Assembly: GCA_015061035.1 (NCBI GenBank)
Contig: SUXK01000008.1
Location: 21,506 to 85,505, forward strand
Reading direction: 5' to 3'
Length of the DNA: 64,000 nucleotides
From: Bacteroidales bacterium
GTDB taxonomy: Bacteria; Bacteroidota; Bacteroidia; Bacteroidales; G3-4614
Both the position numbers and the translations under genes were made by a program. Of this stretch, positions 47,861 through 57,313 are shown piece by piece (within the stretch, counting starts at the first letter, position 1; each line of letters starts with the position of its first letter). The notes below the pieces were generated by a model that was not told the origin of the DNA, ran no database searches, and saw only the letters and a program-made list of their open reading frames with translations.

Positions 47861-47898
47861 TTTAAATTTGTGAATATTTATTTTTGCACAAATTTAAA
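47861..47898 (-). promoter_or_regulatory. 12-bp palindrome over the effector promoter
   Basis: TTTAAATTTGTG (47861-47872) and CACAAATTTAAA (47887-47898), perfect arms with a 14-bp spacer, 12 bp upstream of the effector ATG. The upstream arm on the minus strand contains the perfect -7 box TAAATTTG, so a protein bound here would block transcription. Confidence 0.55.
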
Positions 47899-47958
47899 AC
47901 TATGAACTTAGCGTCTGCTGGTAAAATTATACAATTGAGTTTGTAGTTATTAATCGAT

Positions 47959-48576
47959 TTAATTAAAAATTTCAACGATCCAATTCCAAACTCGGTCAAT
48001 AATAGAGGTTTCTTCTGACTTTATATCTTCTTTCTCAATACTCTTTGCTTGTTCTTCTTTTATATATTCGTCAATAAGACGAGTGCTGATAACATGAAGG
48101 AAAGAACTATTTTCGTCTAATTCTGGTAAATCTAATATTGGCATCTTAATTTTTTTAGAAAACTCTTCATAGAAAAGATTAATATAATTATCTATGTTTA
48201 GAGAATATATGTCCCTACTAAAACCAATAAACCAGATTGCAACATTTCCTGTTTTTGGCTGAAAATAACAAGCAATATGACTTATTATATAATTACCCTC
48301 TTCATCATAAATTAGATCTTCAGGGAATATCTCTTTTACTAAAGAATAAGCATCCTTTCCTTTTTTTTTAAGAGTTTTAATATATTCCATATCAGTACTT
48401 TTAAATTTCCCGTCTAACTTAAAATCTGATTTGTATTCTTCATATTCAGGCGAAATATTTGAGACCAATGAAGGGGTAGTATATTCTAAGTTCCCTCTAA
48501 CAATAGTACCTTCTTTTCCAAAAGCAGAAAAAGATATTACAACCATTAACAAGAATAATGCTATTAATCGTTTCAT
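47959..48576 (-). CDS. Secreted protein, paralogue B; candidate immunity protein
   Basis: 205 residues; signal peptide MKRLIALFLLMVVISFSAFG. Near-identical to 46167-46784, including the C-terminal half (IDNYINLFYEEFSKKIK) and the tail IDRVWNWIVEIFN. It lies upstream of the effector gene with a 109-bp gap containing the palindromic promoter. Its own -7 box is TATATTCG (48605-48612). Divergence concentrated in one short segment suggests specificity change after duplication. No known family. Confidence 0.6.
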   Translation of the reverse strand: MKRLIALFLLMVVISFSAFGKEGTIVRGNLEYTTPSLVSNISPEYEEYKSDFKLDGKFKSTDMEYIKTLKKKGKDAYSLVKEIFPEDLIYDEEGNYIISHIACYFQPKTGNVAIWFIGFSRDIYSLNIDNYINLFYEEFSKKIKMPILDLPELDENSSFLHVISTRLIDEYIKEEQAKSIEKEDIKSEETSIIDRVWNWIVEIFN

Positions 48577-48604
48577 AGAAAAAATTTTTATTTATAGTTC
48601 TCTG

Positions 48605-48612
48605 CGAATATA
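48605..48612 (-). promoter_or_regulatory. -7 box TATATTCG for paralogue B
   Basis: TAnnTTTG-like box at the same distance as in paralogue A, showing that the promoter was duplicated with the gene. The rest of 48613-48880 holds the der terminator and nothing else recognisable. Confidence 0.4.
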
Positions 48613-48701
48613 GTAAATATTTCTTTTACTACTATCTTTTTTATCTTTCAATAAGGAAATATTATTTAATTCTACGAAAAGTATGCAGTGTCTACACTCA
48701 C

Positions 48702-48735
48702 AAAAAAGCGATAGTAAGGTTACTCACTATCGCTT
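48702..48735 (-). terminator. Terminator of der
   Basis: AAGCGATAGT / ACTATCGCTT with a run of six A on the plus strand (T run in the minus transcript). Confidence 0.8.
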
Positions 48736-48880
48736 ATATATTCCCTAAAAAATCCCTAAAAATTAGGATAAATGTGTAAAGTTCAGTACTTCTTAACAGA
48801 GGGGAGTGCGGAGTTTACATTCAGTAAATGAGCAACGACACGACAAGAGAAGTGCTGAAATTTACCATTTAGACAATTTT

Positions 48881-50194
48881 TTATTTCTGACGCATAAATA
48901 TATTAATAGGACTTCCCGAAAAATTCCAACGTTGACGGATTTGATTTTCGAGATAGCGTTTGTATGGCTCTTTTACCCACTGTGGCAAGTTACAGAAGAA
49001 GATAAAAGTTGGCACATACGAGCCTTTTAACTGGGTTATATATTTTATCTTTACATATTTTCCTTTATGTGCTGGTGGTGGATATGCCTCAATGGCGGCA
49101 AGTATCTCTTCGTTTAGTCGTGCAGTTGGTATTTGCTGACGGCGGTTTTCAAATACTTGTGCGGCACACTCAAGAACTTTAAATATGCGTTGTTTGGTTA
49201 GGGCTGATGTGAAGATGATTGGGAAGTCGGTGAAAGGGGCAAAGCGGTTGCGAATTGCCTCTTCAAATGCTTTGATTGCTTTTTGACTTTTGTCTTCTAC
49301 TAAGTCCCATTTGTTTACGCACACTACCAATCCTTTTTTGTTTTTTTGAATTAGAGAGAAGATATTCATATCTTGTCCCTCTATTCCGCGTGTTGCGTCA
49401 ATCATTAATACGCATACATCAGAGTCTTCTATCGCTCTGATTGAGCGAATTACCGAGTAATACTCTATGTCTTCGGTTACTTTTCCTTTTTTACGTATTC
49501 CTGCGGTATCGACAAGGTAAAAGTCGAATCCAAATTTTGTGTAGCGTGTGTGTATTGAGTCGCGTGTTGTTCCTGCTATATCGGTTACTATGTTGCGATC
49601 TTCTCCTATAAAGGCGTTGATTATTGATGATTTTCCTGCATTAGGACGTCCTACTACGGCTATGCGTGGCACGTTCTCCTCAATTGTCTCTTCCTCTTTT
49701 TTTGTGAATTTTGAGATTATTTCATCAAGCAGGTCGCCTGTTCCCGAGCCGTTTGCTGCCGAGATACTGAAGGGATCGCCAAGTCCGAATGAATAGAATT
49801 GTGCCGATGTGTATTGCCACTCGTTACTGTCTATTTTGTTTGCTACTACTATTACGGGTTTTGTGGTGCGTCGTAGGATAGCTGCTACACGGTCATCAAG
49901 GTCGGTTACTCCTGTTATTGCATCTACTACAAATAGGAGTACGTCTGCCTCTTCAATGGCAATGGATACTTGTTTGTTAATTTCATCCTCGAATATATCG
50001 TCAGAGTTTACTACCCAACCGCCTGTATCAATGATTGAGAATTCGTTTCCACACCACTCTACTTTTCCGTATTGTCGGTCGCGTGTAGTGCCTGCCTCTT
50101 CGTTTACTATGGCTCTACGGGTGTTGGTGAGTCGGTTAAAAATTGTTGACTTGCCTACATTTGGGCGTCCTACTATTGCTACTAAATTTCCCAT
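48881..50194 (-). CDS. der: Ribosome biogenesis GTPase Der (EngA)
   Basis: Tandem GTPase needed for 50S maturation. First G domain: [18 protein letters not shown]; second: [23 protein letters not shown]; followed by a KH-like domain ending near [12 protein letters not shown]. Length 437 is standard. It begins 2 bp after era, so the two are co-transcribed. Confidence 0.97.
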   Translation of the reverse strand: MGNLVAIVGRPNVGKSTIFNRLTNTRRAIVNEEAGTTRDRQYGKVEWCGNEFSIIDTGGWVVNSDDIFEDEINKQVSIAIEEADVLLFVVDAITGVTDLDDRVAAILRRTTKPVIVVANKIDSNEWQYTSAQFYSFGLGDPFSISAANGSGTGDLLDEIISKFTKKEEETIEENVPRIAVVGRPNAGKSSIINAFIGEDRNIVTDIAGTTRDSIHTRYTKFGFDFYLVDTAGIRKKGKVTEDIEYYSVIRSIRAIEDSDVCVLMIDATRGIEGQDMNIFSLIQKNKKGLVVCVNKWDLVEDKSQKAIKAFEEAIRNRFAPFTDFPIIFTSALTKQRIFKVLECAAQVFENRRQQIPTARLNEEILAAIEAYPPPAHKGKYVKIKYITQLKGSYVPTFIFFCNLPQWVKEPYKRYLENQIRQRWNFSGSPINIFMRQK

Positions 50195-50196
50195 AA

Positions 50197-51117
50197 CTAT
50201 TCTTGTGAATATCCGAAGTTTTTTAATTTACTTAATTTGTTTCGCCAATCTCGTTCTACTTTTACGTATAGTTCAAGATATACTTTTTTACCAAAGAAGG
50301 TCTCTATCTCTTTTCGTGCCAACATTCCTACGCGTTTTAGCGAACTGCCTCCTTTGCCTATTATTATTCCTTTTTGTGAATCGCGTTCTACATACACTAC
50401 TGCCATTATGTGTATTGTGGTTTCGCTCTCATCAAATTTTTCCACTACTGCTTCAACCGAATAGGGTATCTCTTTGTCGTATGTTAAGAGTATCTTCTCA
50501 CGTATTATCTCGGTTACAAAGAATCGGGCAGGACGGTCGGTTAAAGCGTCTTTGTCAAAGAATGGTGGCGAGGGTGGCAACATCTCTTGTATGCGTTTTA
50601 AGAGGTAATCAACATTGAATTTTAGGGATGCTGATATGGGTATTACCTCTGCATTTGGGAGTATTGTTCGCCACTTGCTTACTATCTCTTCTAAGTCGGT
50701 TTGATTTTTTAATAAATCTATTTTATTGATTATGAGTATCACATTGTTTTCTTGTGCTACTCGTGCCACAAAGTCGGGGTTTTTGTCGGGTGTCTCAACA
50801 ACATCGGTTACATATAACAATACATCGGCATCTACTAACGCCGATTTTGAGAAGTCGAGCATTGCCTCTTGTAGTTTGTATTTGGGCGATAGCACTCCTG
50901 GTGTATCGGAATATACTATCTGCATATCGGGTGTGTTCACTATTCCCATTATACGGTGGCGTGTTGTTTGTGCCTTTGAGGTTATAATGGATATACGCTC
51001 CCCTACCAACGAGTTCATCAGGGTTGATTTTCCTACGTTGGGGTTTCCTACTATATTTACAAATCCTGCTTTGTGTTGTTTATTCTCGCTCACTTGTTTG
51101 TTTTTTATGCGATTCAA
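50197..51117 (-). CDS. era: GTPase Era
   Basis: 16S rRNA-binding GTPase for 30S assembly. G1 [10 protein letters not shown]3 [11 protein letters not shown]4 NKID, and a C-terminal KH domain with [20 protein letters not shown]. Length 306 fits, with about ten extra basic residues before the core ([19 protein letters not shown]). Only this ATG fits. Downstream of a fabH terminator-like element and 2 bp before der. Confidence 0.96.
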   Translation of the reverse strand: MNRIKNKQVSENKQHKAGFVNIVGNPNVGKSTLMNSLVGERISIITSKAQTTRHRIMGIVNTPDMQIVYSDTPGVLSPKYKLQEAMLDFSKSALVDADVLLYVTDVVETPDKNPDFVARVAQENNVILIINKIDLLKNQTDLEEIVSKWRTILPNAEVIPISASLKFNVDYLLKRIQEMLPPSPPFFDKDALTDRPARFFVTEIIREKILLTYDKEIPYSVEAVVEKFDESETTIHIMAVVYVERDSQKGIIIGKGGSSLKRVGMLARKEIETFFGKKVYLELYVKVERDWRNKLSKLKNFGYSQE

Positions 51118-51121
51118 ATTT

Positions 51122-51222
51122 ATAAAAAAAGTTGCATAAAAGGTTGTTTTTGTTTTCTTATTCTCTTACTGTTTGTTTACGAGTAAGCGAGTAGCAACAA
51201 ACTTCAACGCCTTATGCAACTT
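51122..51222 (-). terminator. Long-loop terminator / palindromic repeat after fabH
   Basis: AAGTTGCATAA (51129-51139) pairs with TTATGCAACTT (51212-51222), with a T run at the 3' end of the minus-strand transcript. The interior carries GTTTGTT/AACAAAC and the box AAACTTCAACGCCTT, the complement of the AAGGCGTTGAA(A/G)TTT box at 1139-1153, linking it to that repeat family. Confidence 0.6.
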
Positions 51223-51230
51223 CTTAGTTT

Positions 51231-52232
51231 TTATTTTTTAGTGTCGTATGCCCACTTAATGTATGTTGAACCCCATGTAAATCCTGCTCCAAAGGCTGTT
51301 AGTAATATGTTGTCGCCTTTTTTAAATTTGTCTTCCCATTGTGCCATACACAAAGGTATTGTTGCAGAACTTGTGTTTCCGAAGTTCTCAATATTCATTA
51401 TTATCTTCTCTTGTGCTATACCTAATCGTGAGCCTATTGCCTCTATTATTCGGGCATTTGCCTGATGGGGTATAAACCAGTTTACAGAGTCGTTAGTGAG
51501 TTGGTTACGTATCATTATCTGCTTATACACGTCTATCATGTTTGATACGGCATATTTATATACGGTTCTTCCCTCTTGATACAAGAAGTGTTCTCCTCTA
51601 TCTATTGCTCCGTAGGTTATTGGTTGCGCCGAGCCTCCTGCTTTCATCATTAGGTAAGGTATTCCCTCTCCGTCAGTGTGTAATAGAGTATCTACTACTC
51701 CTACATCTTCGTATGTTGGCTCAAGTAGTACTGCAGCGGCTGCATCTCCAAACAAAGGACATGTTGCTCTATCCTGATAGTTTACCATCGATGACATCTT
51801 CTCTGCACAAACTACTATTACTTTCTTATACAATCCCGAGTTTATATATGCCTTTCCTATTTGCAATGCTACTACGAATCCTGTACATGCCGCTTGAATA
51901 TCGTATGCAAAGCAGTTTTTTACTCCCGAACGGTCGGCTATTACTGCTGCTGTTGCAGGAAATCGGTAATCGGGATTTGATGTTGCACATATTATTACCT
52001 CTACTTCATCAGTTGTTGTTCCTGTTTTTTCGAGAAGTAAATCTACGGCTTTTGAACCCATATATGACGAACCTAAGTTTTCACCTTTTAGTATGCGTCG
52101 CTCTTTTATTCCTACGCGTGAATATATCCACTCATCGGTAGTGTCAACCATCTTGGTTAAGTCCTCGTTGGTTAATTTATCCTCGGGAACATACGCTGCT
52201 ACTCCAGTTATTGCTGTATTTATTTTCTTCAT
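51231..52232 (-). CDS. fabH: 3-oxoacyl-ACP synthase III (KASIII)
   Basis: Starts fatty acid synthesis by condensing acyl-CoA with malonyl-ACP. Catalytic triad: Cys116 in AACTGFVVAL, His in WFIPHQANARI, Asn in ENFGNTSSA. Length 333 is typical. Third in a DUF177-rpmF-fabH series, a conserved bacterial gene order, though a terminator-like hairpin (52260-52288) precedes it. Confidence 0.96.
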   Translation of the reverse strand: MKKINTAITGVAAYVPEDKLTNEDLTKMVDTTDEWIYSRVGIKERRILKGENLGSSYMGSKAVDLLLEKTGTTTDEVEVIICATSNPDYRFPATAAVIADRSGVKNCFAYDIQAACTGFVVALQIGKAYINSGLYKKVIVVCAEKMSSMVNYQDRATCPLFGDAAAAVLLEPTYEDVGVVDTLLHTDGEGIPYLMMKAGGSAQPITYGAIDRGEHFLYQEGRTVYKYAVSNMIDVYKQIMIRNQLTNDSVNWFIPHQANARIIEAIGSRLGIAQEKIIMNIENFGNTSSATIPLCMAQWEDKFKKGDNILLTAFGAGFTWGSTYIKWAYDTKK

Positions 52233-52259
52233 GAATGGTTCTTCTTTTTGATAAAAAAT

Positions 52260-52288
52260 GCCCTAAGAGTTGATAAAACCCTTAAGGC
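52260..52288 (-). terminator. Hairpin between rpmF and fabH
   Basis: GCCcTAAGaGTTgataAAACcCTTAaGGC, an imperfect stem with a T run on the minus transcript. Probably an attenuating or partial terminator inside the operon. Confidence 0.6.
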
Positions 52289-52395
52289 TTTAATAATCAT
52301 TTGTTTTTACTGCTCGTCACTACAATGCTCGTCATTGTATTGTTATACTCGCAGTTTTTTCTTTGTCGCCTTTCTTATAGTAAAGGGGCAAATCA

Positions 52396-52578
52396 TTAAA
52401 CAGCTGCTGTCTCAATAGCAACTTTTCCGCGATAGTAACCGCACTCGTTGCATACTGTGTGATAAACGTGCCATGCTCCACAGTTAGGACATACTGCCAT
52501 TGTTGGTGCAAGTGCTTTATCGTGAGTACGACGTTTTGCTGTTCTTGTCTTTGATTGTTTTCGTTTAGGATGTGCCAT
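52396..52578 (-). CDS. rpmF: Ribosomal protein bL32
   Basis: 60 residues with N-terminal HPKRKQSKTRTAKRRTHDK and a four-cysteine zinc ribbon (Cys30, Cys33, Cys43, Cys46). This is the zinc-binding form. It lies 14 bp after the DUF177 gene, the usual partner. Confidence 0.97.
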   Translation of the reverse strand: MAHPKRKQSKTRTAKRRTHDKALAPTMAVCPNCGAWHVYHTVCNECGYYRGKVAIETAAV

Positions 52579-52592
52579 TTTTATTTAATTAT

Positions 52593-53108
52593 TTAGTTAT
52601 TATCTATTAATTTCTTTAATTCACTCCATCGTGAGTCAACAGGTTCTCCCTCTTCTTGACTCTCTTTTGCTCCACTATATTTTTGCAAAAGTGATTCCAT
52701 TTCGCTGTTGCACTCTCCTTCGGCATGAGTGCATGTTATTGGTAACTCAAGTGCTACAAATTCGTATAGATACCATGTTAGGTCTATCTCATTGCAATCT
52801 TCTGTTATTACCAACTTATCTCCTTCGTCAATATTCTCTTTTCCGTACTTTACGGTAAATCCGTTTTCAGCATCTATTTGGTAGTCCATCTCATCCAAGC
52901 ATCTGTTGCATTGAACTTTTACTACTCCATTCAAGAGAAATTTAAAATCGAAAGTTCCTTCTATCTTTTTTACTATGAGTTGTACTCTTACATCTCCTTT
53001 AGTTACTTCGGCATCTTCTATTGCTGAAAAAAAGTTATCATCAAGATGGTATTCGTGTTGGTATGTTCCATCTGCGAGAGCTTTTATTTCAATTTTGTAA
53101 GTTTCCAT
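52593..53108 (-). CDS. DUF177 (YceD-like) protein
   Basis: About 170 residues, the family encoded directly before rpmF in most bacteria and linked to 23S rRNA/ribosome assembly. Signature CNRCLDEMDYQI and the segment DLTWYLYEFVALELPITCTH are present. The start METYKIEIKAL is chosen; an ATG three codons upstream (53117) is possible. A strong promoter lies 40 bp upstream. Confidence 0.88.
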   Translation of the reverse strand: METYKIEIKALADGTYQHEYHLDDNFFSAIEDAEVTKGDVRVQLIVKKIEGTFDFKFLLNGVVKVQCNRCLDEMDYQIDAENGFTVKYGKENIDEGDKLVITEDCNEIDLTWYLYEFVALELPITCTHAEGECNSEMESLLQKYSGAKESQEEGEPVDSRWSELKKLIDNN

Positions 53109-53146
53109 TTTTACCATTTAATATACAAGCGTGCCAAAAAGCGATG

Positions 53147-53177
53147 CAAAGTTAATTAAAAAAATCCCGATGACAAA
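53147..53177 (-). promoter_or_regulatory. Promoter for DUF177-rpmF(-fabH)
   Basis: Minus-strand TTTG (53177-53174), 19 bp, TAACTTTG (53154-53147), a full consensus match. Confidence 0.65.
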
Positions 53178-53223
53178 ATAAGTTGAGATAAAACCCTCAT
53201 TTTTTTGTTTTTTTATTCTAATT

Positions 53224-54369
53224 TTATGCTTCTTCAATGTGTAATTCCACTCTAAAGGTGGTTCCTTTGCCCAATTCGCTCTCTTTCACATACACTTTTC
53301 CTCCATGATACTCCTCCACAATTCGTTTTACAAGAGCCAAGCCTAATCCCCAACCTCGCTCTTTTGTGGTGTATCCAGGGCGGAATACGGTACTAAAGTT
53401 TTTTCGGGCAATTCCTTTACCTGAGTCTGTTATGTCAATATAACATATATCTACATCTTGTATCACCTCAACTTTTAATTGACCACTACCACTCATTGCA
53501 TCAATGGCATTTTTACAAATATTTTCAAACACCCACTCCATTAGCGGAACGCAAAGTTTTATGGTGATTGACGTATCGGGTATGATAGTATAAAATTTAA
53601 CTTTATTTGATACCCTACGCTGCATATACTCTGCCGAACTTTGAACCACCTGCGTTATATCTGTTGCAACAAGTTCGGGCGAAGAGCCTATCTTTGAGAA
53701 CCTCTCTGCTATTACCGATAGTCGTGTTACATCTTTCTCCATATCGGCAAGCAAGTTCTTGTCTATATCATTCATCTTCAGCACCTCAACCCACGCCATT
53801 AGTGATGATATTGGAGTTCCCAACTGGTGTGCCGTCTCCTTTGATAATCCTACCCATACCTGATTTTGTTCTGCTTTCTTGCTATTCATCAGGGCTATGT
53901 AGCATATCATCAGAAATAGTATCATTACACCTAACTGCACGTATGGGAAAAGTGCTAAATATTTTAGCATCACCGAGTCATCGTAATAGAGGTATTGTTT
54001 TGTCTCTTCGTCAATTGGTATCTCTATTACGTTACCAATATCCTTAAAGTCGTGATATATTTTTTCTAATGAGAGAGAGTCTTTTTTTGAGATATTGGCA
54101 GTTCCCATAACCTGTCCTTCTTGATCTACTATAACAACCGGGATTGTTGAATTACTTTGCAGAATCTTAAGTATCAAACCCAAATCGGTATTGGTATCAC
54201 TGGCTGCCAAACGTGTTGCCTCTGCCCATATCTCCATTTTATTTAACTCCTCCTTTGATAAATCATCTACCAATTTATTTGAAACATATAGGAATAGAGT
54301 TACCAGTAGTAATGATATTACTATGAATACAATCTTAAATTTCTGCCTTGTTTTGTATATGTTACGCAT
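53224..54369 (-). CDS. Orphan sensor histidine kinase
   Basis: 381-residue membrane kinase: two transmembrane helices (about 10-30 and 142-161) enclosing a roughly 110-residue periplasmic sensor, no HAMP recognised, then DHp with phospho-acceptor His181 (SKETAHQLGTP) and HATPase: N box NICKNAIDAM, G1 DSGKGIA, F box FRPGYTT, G2 GWGLGLAL. The HQLGTP form of the H box is common in Bacteroidetes. No response regulator gene is adjacent, so its partner and signal are unknown. Confidence 0.92.
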   Translation of the reverse strand: MRNIYKTRQKFKIVFIVISLLLVTLFLYVSNKLVDDLSKEELNKMEIWAEATRLAASDTNTDLGLILKILQSNSTIPVVIVDQEGQVMGTANISKKDSLSLEKIYHDFKDIGNVIEIPIDEETKQYLYYDDSVMLKYLALFPYVQLGVMILFLMICYIALMNSKKAEQNQVWVGLSKETAHQLGTPISSLMAWVEVLKMNDIDKNLLADMEKDVTRLSVIAERFSKIGSSPELVATDITQVVQSSAEYMQRRVSNKVKFYTIIPDTSITIKLCVPLMEWVFENICKNAIDAMSGSGQLKVEVIQDVDICYIDITDSGKGIARKNFSTVFRPGYTTKERGWGLGLALVKRIVEEYHGGKVYVKESELGKGTTFRVELHIEEA

Positions 54370-54496
54370 AACCTATCTCTGTTATTTTCTCTTTTAAAGA
54401 GGATTATTAAGCGATTTGATACTTATTAAACGTTTAAGCCGTAAATTTATTATAATTTGTTGAGATTGATTCAATAGAGAAGTCAAAAAATTGAAC

Positions 54497-54526
54497 AAAA
54501 AAAAGGAACTCTTTCGAGTTCCTTTT
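54497..54526 (-). terminator. Terminator of the rplM-rpsI-rpsB-tsf operon
   Basis: AAAAGGAACTC-tttc-GAGTTCCTTTT with a long A run on the plus strand (T run in the minus transcript), 48 bp after the tsf stop. Confidence 0.85.
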
Positions 54527-54573
54527 ATGGCAAAATTTGAAATATATTATTCAAAAAAGAATAAATATCTTTA

Positions 54574-55395
54574 TTAATCTGCGTTTAGAGTAAAGCGTTT
54601 GAATGCTGTTGCAGTCAACTCTTTATCTTTTGATGCCAAGTACTCTTTGATTGACATTTTAGCATCTTTTACAAATGCTTGCTCTAAAAGTGAGTTCTCT
54701 TGGTAGAACTTGTTAAGACGTCCTTGAGCAATTTTGTCAAGCATAGCCTCAGGTTTACCCTCTTGGCGAGCTTTGTCTTTTGCTATCTCAAACTCTTTCT
54801 CTACTACCTCTGCTGGGAACTCTTCGCGAGTTACTGCTATTGGATTCATTGCAGCTACTTGCATTGCTACATCGCGAGCAACTTGGTTCTCCAACTCTTT
54901 GTTGAATGATACGATAGTTGCCAAACGGTTTCCTGAGTGGATGTATGCTACTGTTGCTGGAGCCTCTAATGAAAGATATGTGCTTAACTCCATTTTCTCA
55001 CCTGTTACACCACTGCGGTCAGTAACTAAGTCTGCTATTGTACGTCCCTCAATTTCTGTTGCAAGTAGAGCCTCAATTGTTGCTGGGCGAGTTTCAATTG
55101 CTTTATCAAGGATTGTTTGTGTTAATGCAATAAAGTCGGCATTTTTTGCTACGAAGTCAGTTTCGCAGTTTAACGCAACAATTGCTGCAAATCCGTCTTT
55201 AGCCGCTGCTAATACACAACCCTCTGAAGCATCACGATCCTCACGTTTTGCAACGATTGCTTGACCACGTTTACGGATTAACTCAATAGCTTTGTCAAAA
55301 TCTCCTTCAGCCTCTGCAAGTGCTTTTTTGCAATCCATCATTCCAGCACCTGTCATTTTGCGAAGTTTTGTAATATCTTGAATTGTAACAGCCAT
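54574..55395 (-). CDS. tsf: Elongation factor Ts
   Basis: Nucleotide exchange factor for EF-Tu. The N-terminal UBA-like domain and core are seen in LRKMTGAGMMDCKKALAEA and CETDFVAKN. Length 273, within the common range. It follows rpsB by 27 bp, the universal rpsB-tsf pair. Confidence 0.97.
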   Translation of the reverse strand: MAVTIQDITKLRKMTGAGMMDCKKALAEAEGDFDKAIELIRKRGQAIVAKREDRDASEGCVLAAAKDGFAAIVALNCETDFVAKNADFIALTQTILDKAIETRPATIEALLATEIEGRTIADLVTDRSGVTGEKMELSTYLSLEAPATVAYIHSGNRLATIVSFNKELENQVARDVAMQVAAMNPIAVTREEFPAEVVEKEFEIAKDKARQEGKPEAMLDKIAQGRLNKFYQENSLLEQAFVKDAKMSIKEYLASKDKELTATAFKRFTLNAD

Positions 55396-55422
55396 AATTA
55401 GTATTTTTTAATTTGTTATTAA

Positions 55423-56253
55423 TTACTCTTCTGTCTCTGCTTTAGGTTCTGCAGCGGGAGCCTCTTCTGCATCGCGGCGGATACGTGCGCGAGTTTTACG
55501 AGTTTTTTTCTCTTCTGCACCCTCAGTTGCTTGAGCCTCAGCAGCCTCTGTGTCTGCTTTCTCAACTTTACGCTCCTCAAGACCCTCTGTGATTGCTCCG
55601 CAAAGTGCGCTCAACACTGCATCAATTGATTTTGATGCATCATCGTTTGCTGGGATTACGTAATCTACATTTGAAGGATCAGAGTTTGTATCAACCATAG
55701 CAAATACTGGAATACCTAAACGGTTAGCCTCTGCAACTGCAATGTGTTCTTTCATTACGTCAACAACAAAAAGTGCTGCTGGAAGACGTGTTAGATCAAC
55801 GATGCTACCCAAGTTTTTCTCCAATTTTGCACGTTGGCGAGATACTTGAAGTTTTTCGCGTTTTGAAAGGTTTGCAAATGTGCCATCTTTAATCATTTTA
55901 TCGATAGCGTTCATTTTTTTGATTGCTTTGCGGATAGTTGGGAAGTTAGTTAACATTCCTCCTGGCCAACGCTCAATAACGTATGGCATTCCTACTTCAG
56001 TTGCTTTGTCTGCTACTACTTGTTTTGCTTGTTTTTTAGTTGATACAAATAGAATTTTTTTACCTGATTTAGCGATTTGCTTTAAAGCAGCTGCTGCCTC
56101 ATCAATTTTTACAACTGTTTTGTTAAGGTCAATAATATGAATTCCGTTACGCTCCATAAAGATATATGGACGCATTGCTGGATTCCATTTACGTGTTAAG
56201 TGGCCAAAATGTACTCCGGCCTCGAGTAATTGATCAAATGTTGTTAGTGACAT
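55423..56253 (-). CDS. rpsB: Ribosomal protein uS2
   Basis: Standard S2: LLEAGVHFGHLTRKWNP, FVSTKKQAK, ERWPGGMLTNFPT, AVAEANRLGIPVFAMVDTN. An acidic, Glu/Ala-rich C-terminal tail of about 50 residues (VEKADTEAAEAQATEG) extends beyond the core, as in other Bacteroidetes. It is preceded by a 170-bp gap with a possible regulatory leader. Confidence 0.97.
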   Translation of the reverse strand: MSLTTFDQLLEAGVHFGHLTRKWNPAMRPYIFMERNGIHIIDLNKTVVKIDEAAAALKQIAKSGKKILFVSTKKQAKQVVADKATEVGMPYVIERWPGGMLTNFPTIRKAIKKMNAIDKMIKDGTFANLSKREKLQVSRQRAKLEKNLGSIVDLTRLPAALFVVDVMKEHIAVAEANRLGIPVFAMVDTNSDPSNVDYVIPANDDASKSIDAVLSALCGAITEGLEERKVEKADTEAAEAQATEGAEEKKTRKTRARIRRDAEEAPAAEPKAETEE

Positions 56254-56294
56254 TGTTTTCTTTTTTTATTTATTCGTTTACATTCTACTAATTC

Positions 56295-56382
56295 AATTAC
56301 AAGGTAATCTTTCTTCAATTAGGATAATGATAAATATGACTTACCCCTGACTTTATATCTTCAAAAAAGAGTCCTTGTAATT
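56295..56382 (-). promoter_or_regulatory. Candidate structured leader of rpsB
   Basis: On the minus transcript AATTACAAGG (complement of 56373-56382) pairs perfectly over 10 bp with CCTTGTAATT (complement of 56295-56304), enclosing a 68-nt loop. The long rpsI-rpsB gap and this closing stem suggest S2 autoregulation; no known motif is identified. Confidence 0.4.
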
Positions 56383-56423
56383 TGGATACTAAACGTCCAA
56401 TTAAGATTCTTATGCGGCAAATA

Positions 56424-56810
56424 TTAACGTTTGCTGAATTGGAATCTCTTTCTTGCTTTGGGACGTCCCGGTTTTTTTCGCTCAACAACACGTGGGTCGC
56501 GAGTCATAAATCCTTCCGCTTTCAATGCGGGTTTGTCCTCTGGATTGATTTTAACAAGAGCACGTGCAATTGCTAAACGCAATGCCTCTGCTTGTCCTTT
56601 AAATCCACCTCCGTTAAGATTTACTTTGATATCGTATTTCTCAGCAACTCCTAATTTCAATAGTGGTTGTTTTACAACAAATTGCATAATCTCCAATGGG
56701 AAATATTGTGCAAGGTCTTTTTTGTTGATGGTGATTACACCGTTTCCCTCTTTTACGTAAACGCGTGCTACCGCTGCTTTACGTCTTCCTAATGCGTTAA
56801 CTGTTTCCAT
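56424..56810 (-). CDS. rpsI: Ribosomal protein uS9
   Basis: 128 residues: NALGRRKAAVARVYVKEG at the start, GGGFKGQAEALRLAIARAL in the middle and the invariant C-terminal KARKRFQFSKR that reaches the P-site tRNA. 11 bp after rplM. Confidence 0.97.
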   Translation of the reverse strand: METVNALGRRKAAVARVYVKEGNGVITINKKDLAQYFPLEIMQFVVKQPLLKLGVAEKYDIKVNLNGGGFKGQAEALRLAIARALVKINPEDKPALKAEGFMTRDPRVVERKKPGRPKARKRFQFSKR

Positions 56811-56821
56811 TATGATTATGC

Positions 56822-57277
56822 TTATTTAAGAGTGTTTATATCAATTGTTTTAGGGTTTTGTGCTGCATGAGGATGCTCTTCTCCTGCATAAACATATACA
56901 TTTGTAAGAAGTTTTGCTCCAAGTCTATTTTTTGGCAACATACCTTTGATAACTTTCAAGAACAATTTTGACTCACCTTTTTGCATAAGTTTTGCAGGTG
57001 TAATCTCTCTTTGTCCACCAGGATATCCAGTGTATGACAAATAGATTTTGTCAGTCCATTTGTTACCAGTTAATTTTACTTTATCAGCATTGATGATAAT
57101 TACATTATCTCCACAATCTGCGTTGGGAGTAAAGCAAGGTTTGTATTTACCTCTTAAAATTTTAGCAACTTTTGATGCTAAACGACCCAAAACTTGATCT
57201 GTTGCGTCAACAATAACCCACTCTTTTTGAGCTGCTGCTTTACCAACAGATACTGTCTTGTAACTTAATGTATCCAC
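56822..57277 (-). CDS. rplM: Ribosomal protein uL13
   Basis: 151 residues with ADKVKLTGNKWTDKIYLSYTGYPGG and KGMLPKNRLG. First gene of the L13-S9-S2-EF-Ts operon. Its promoter contains a CTnDOT-like core site beside an integrase gene, and the leader folds into a two-tier hairpin. Confidence 0.97.
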   Translation of the reverse strand: MDTLSYKTVSVGKAAAQKEWVIVDATDQVLGRLASKVAKILRGKYKPCFTPNADCGDNVIIINADKVKLTGNKWTDKIYLSYTGYPGGQREITPAKLMQKGESKLFLKVIKGMLPKNRLGAKLLTNVYVYAGEEHPHAAQNPKTIDINTLK

Positions 57278-57313
57278 TTTGTATCTTTTTAATTATTAAA
57301 CATTTAAATTCAG

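Noticed and set aside
49809..50618. 269-codon plus-strand open frame opposite der and era
   Set aside because: It crosses the boundary of two well-established GTPase genes and has no domain features; a shadow frame.
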